Shown here: in pieces, positions 63,999-64,000 of the stretch
Position numbering within the stretch: the stretch's first letter is position 1
Layout: each line of letters starts with the position of its first letter
Assembly: GCF_013359595.1 (NCBI RefSeq)
Contig: NZ_JABFMP010000001.1
Location: 1-64,000, forward strand
Reading direction: 5' to 3'
Source: Pseudomonas sp. C1C7
Lineage (GTDB): Bacteria; Pseudomonadota; Gammaproteobacteria; Pseudomonadales; Pseudomonadaceae
DNA length: 64,000 nucleotides
Notes under the pieces: generated by a model
Told to the model about the DNA's origin: nothing
The model's input: the letters and a program-made list of their open reading frames with translations, nothing else
The model's database searches: none
Translations under genes and position numbers: made by a program

Positions 63999-64000
63999 CA

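Overview
This window is a stretch of chromosome from a Pseudomonas of the P. fluorescens group. The evidence is the recX-recA-pncC and mutS-fdxA-rsmZ-rpoS-nlpD-pcm order, fpr divergent from a FinR-type regulator, dgkA beside an ErdR-type response regulator, an RhlG-like reductase, a MprF/VirJ-like pair, and many intergenic REP/REPIN palindromes of the GGGAGCGGGCTTGCTCGCG type. Nearly all of it is ordinary, compact, GC-rich core genome.

Layout. 1-0.9 kb: end of a DUF6708-like gene. 1.2-5.5 kb: a basic-amino-acid ABC transporter operon with an AotO-like hydrolase, behind a probable sigma-54 promoter. 5.6-8.8 kb: a ligase-associated DNA-repair helicase and PdeM nuclease, without their usual ligase and exonuclease. 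8.8-17.5 kb: a small conserved protein, dcd, a cold-shock gene, a DUF481 protein, an alkyltransferase-like protein, an AmpG permease, proS, a lipoprotein and dinB with a LexA box. 17.8-18.2 kb: two tandem initiator tRNAs. 18.4-32.8 kb: mprF-virJ, kup, rimO, an acetyltransferase, an RsuA-like protein, a DUF1456 protein, an rhlG-like SDR, trmO, fpr/finR, dgkA and an erdR-like gene. 33-38.4 kb: a DTW protein, a PA3611-like protein, a ribbon-helix-helix protein, a LOG-family gene with an unusual four-hairpin leader, recX-recA (LexA box) and pncC.

38.4-57.3 kb, between pncC and mutS, is the accessory part: a complete contractile tailocin (phage-tail bacteriocin) whose genes follow the order of phage Mu gp37 to gp48. 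It has no capsid, terminase, portal or integrase genes. A LexA-like repressor controls a leftward promoter with a palindromic operator between its -35 and -10 boxes. The operon then runs holin, sheath, tube, a tail assembly chaperone with a -1 frameshift site, tape measure and baseplate, then four tail-fibre genes sharing one N-terminal module, each followed by its own small partner gene, and finally endolysin and Rz/Rz1 spanins. Six intrinsic-terminator-like hairpins lie inside this one transcription unit and would all act leftward, which suggests processive antitermination.

57.5-64 kb: mutS, fdxA, the Gac/Rsm small RNA rsmZ (with a GacA-type upstream box about 180 bp away), rpoS, nlpD and pcm. 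SOS functions (recA, dinB, the cleavable repressor) and the Gac/Rsm-RpoS stationary-phase system therefore lie close together.
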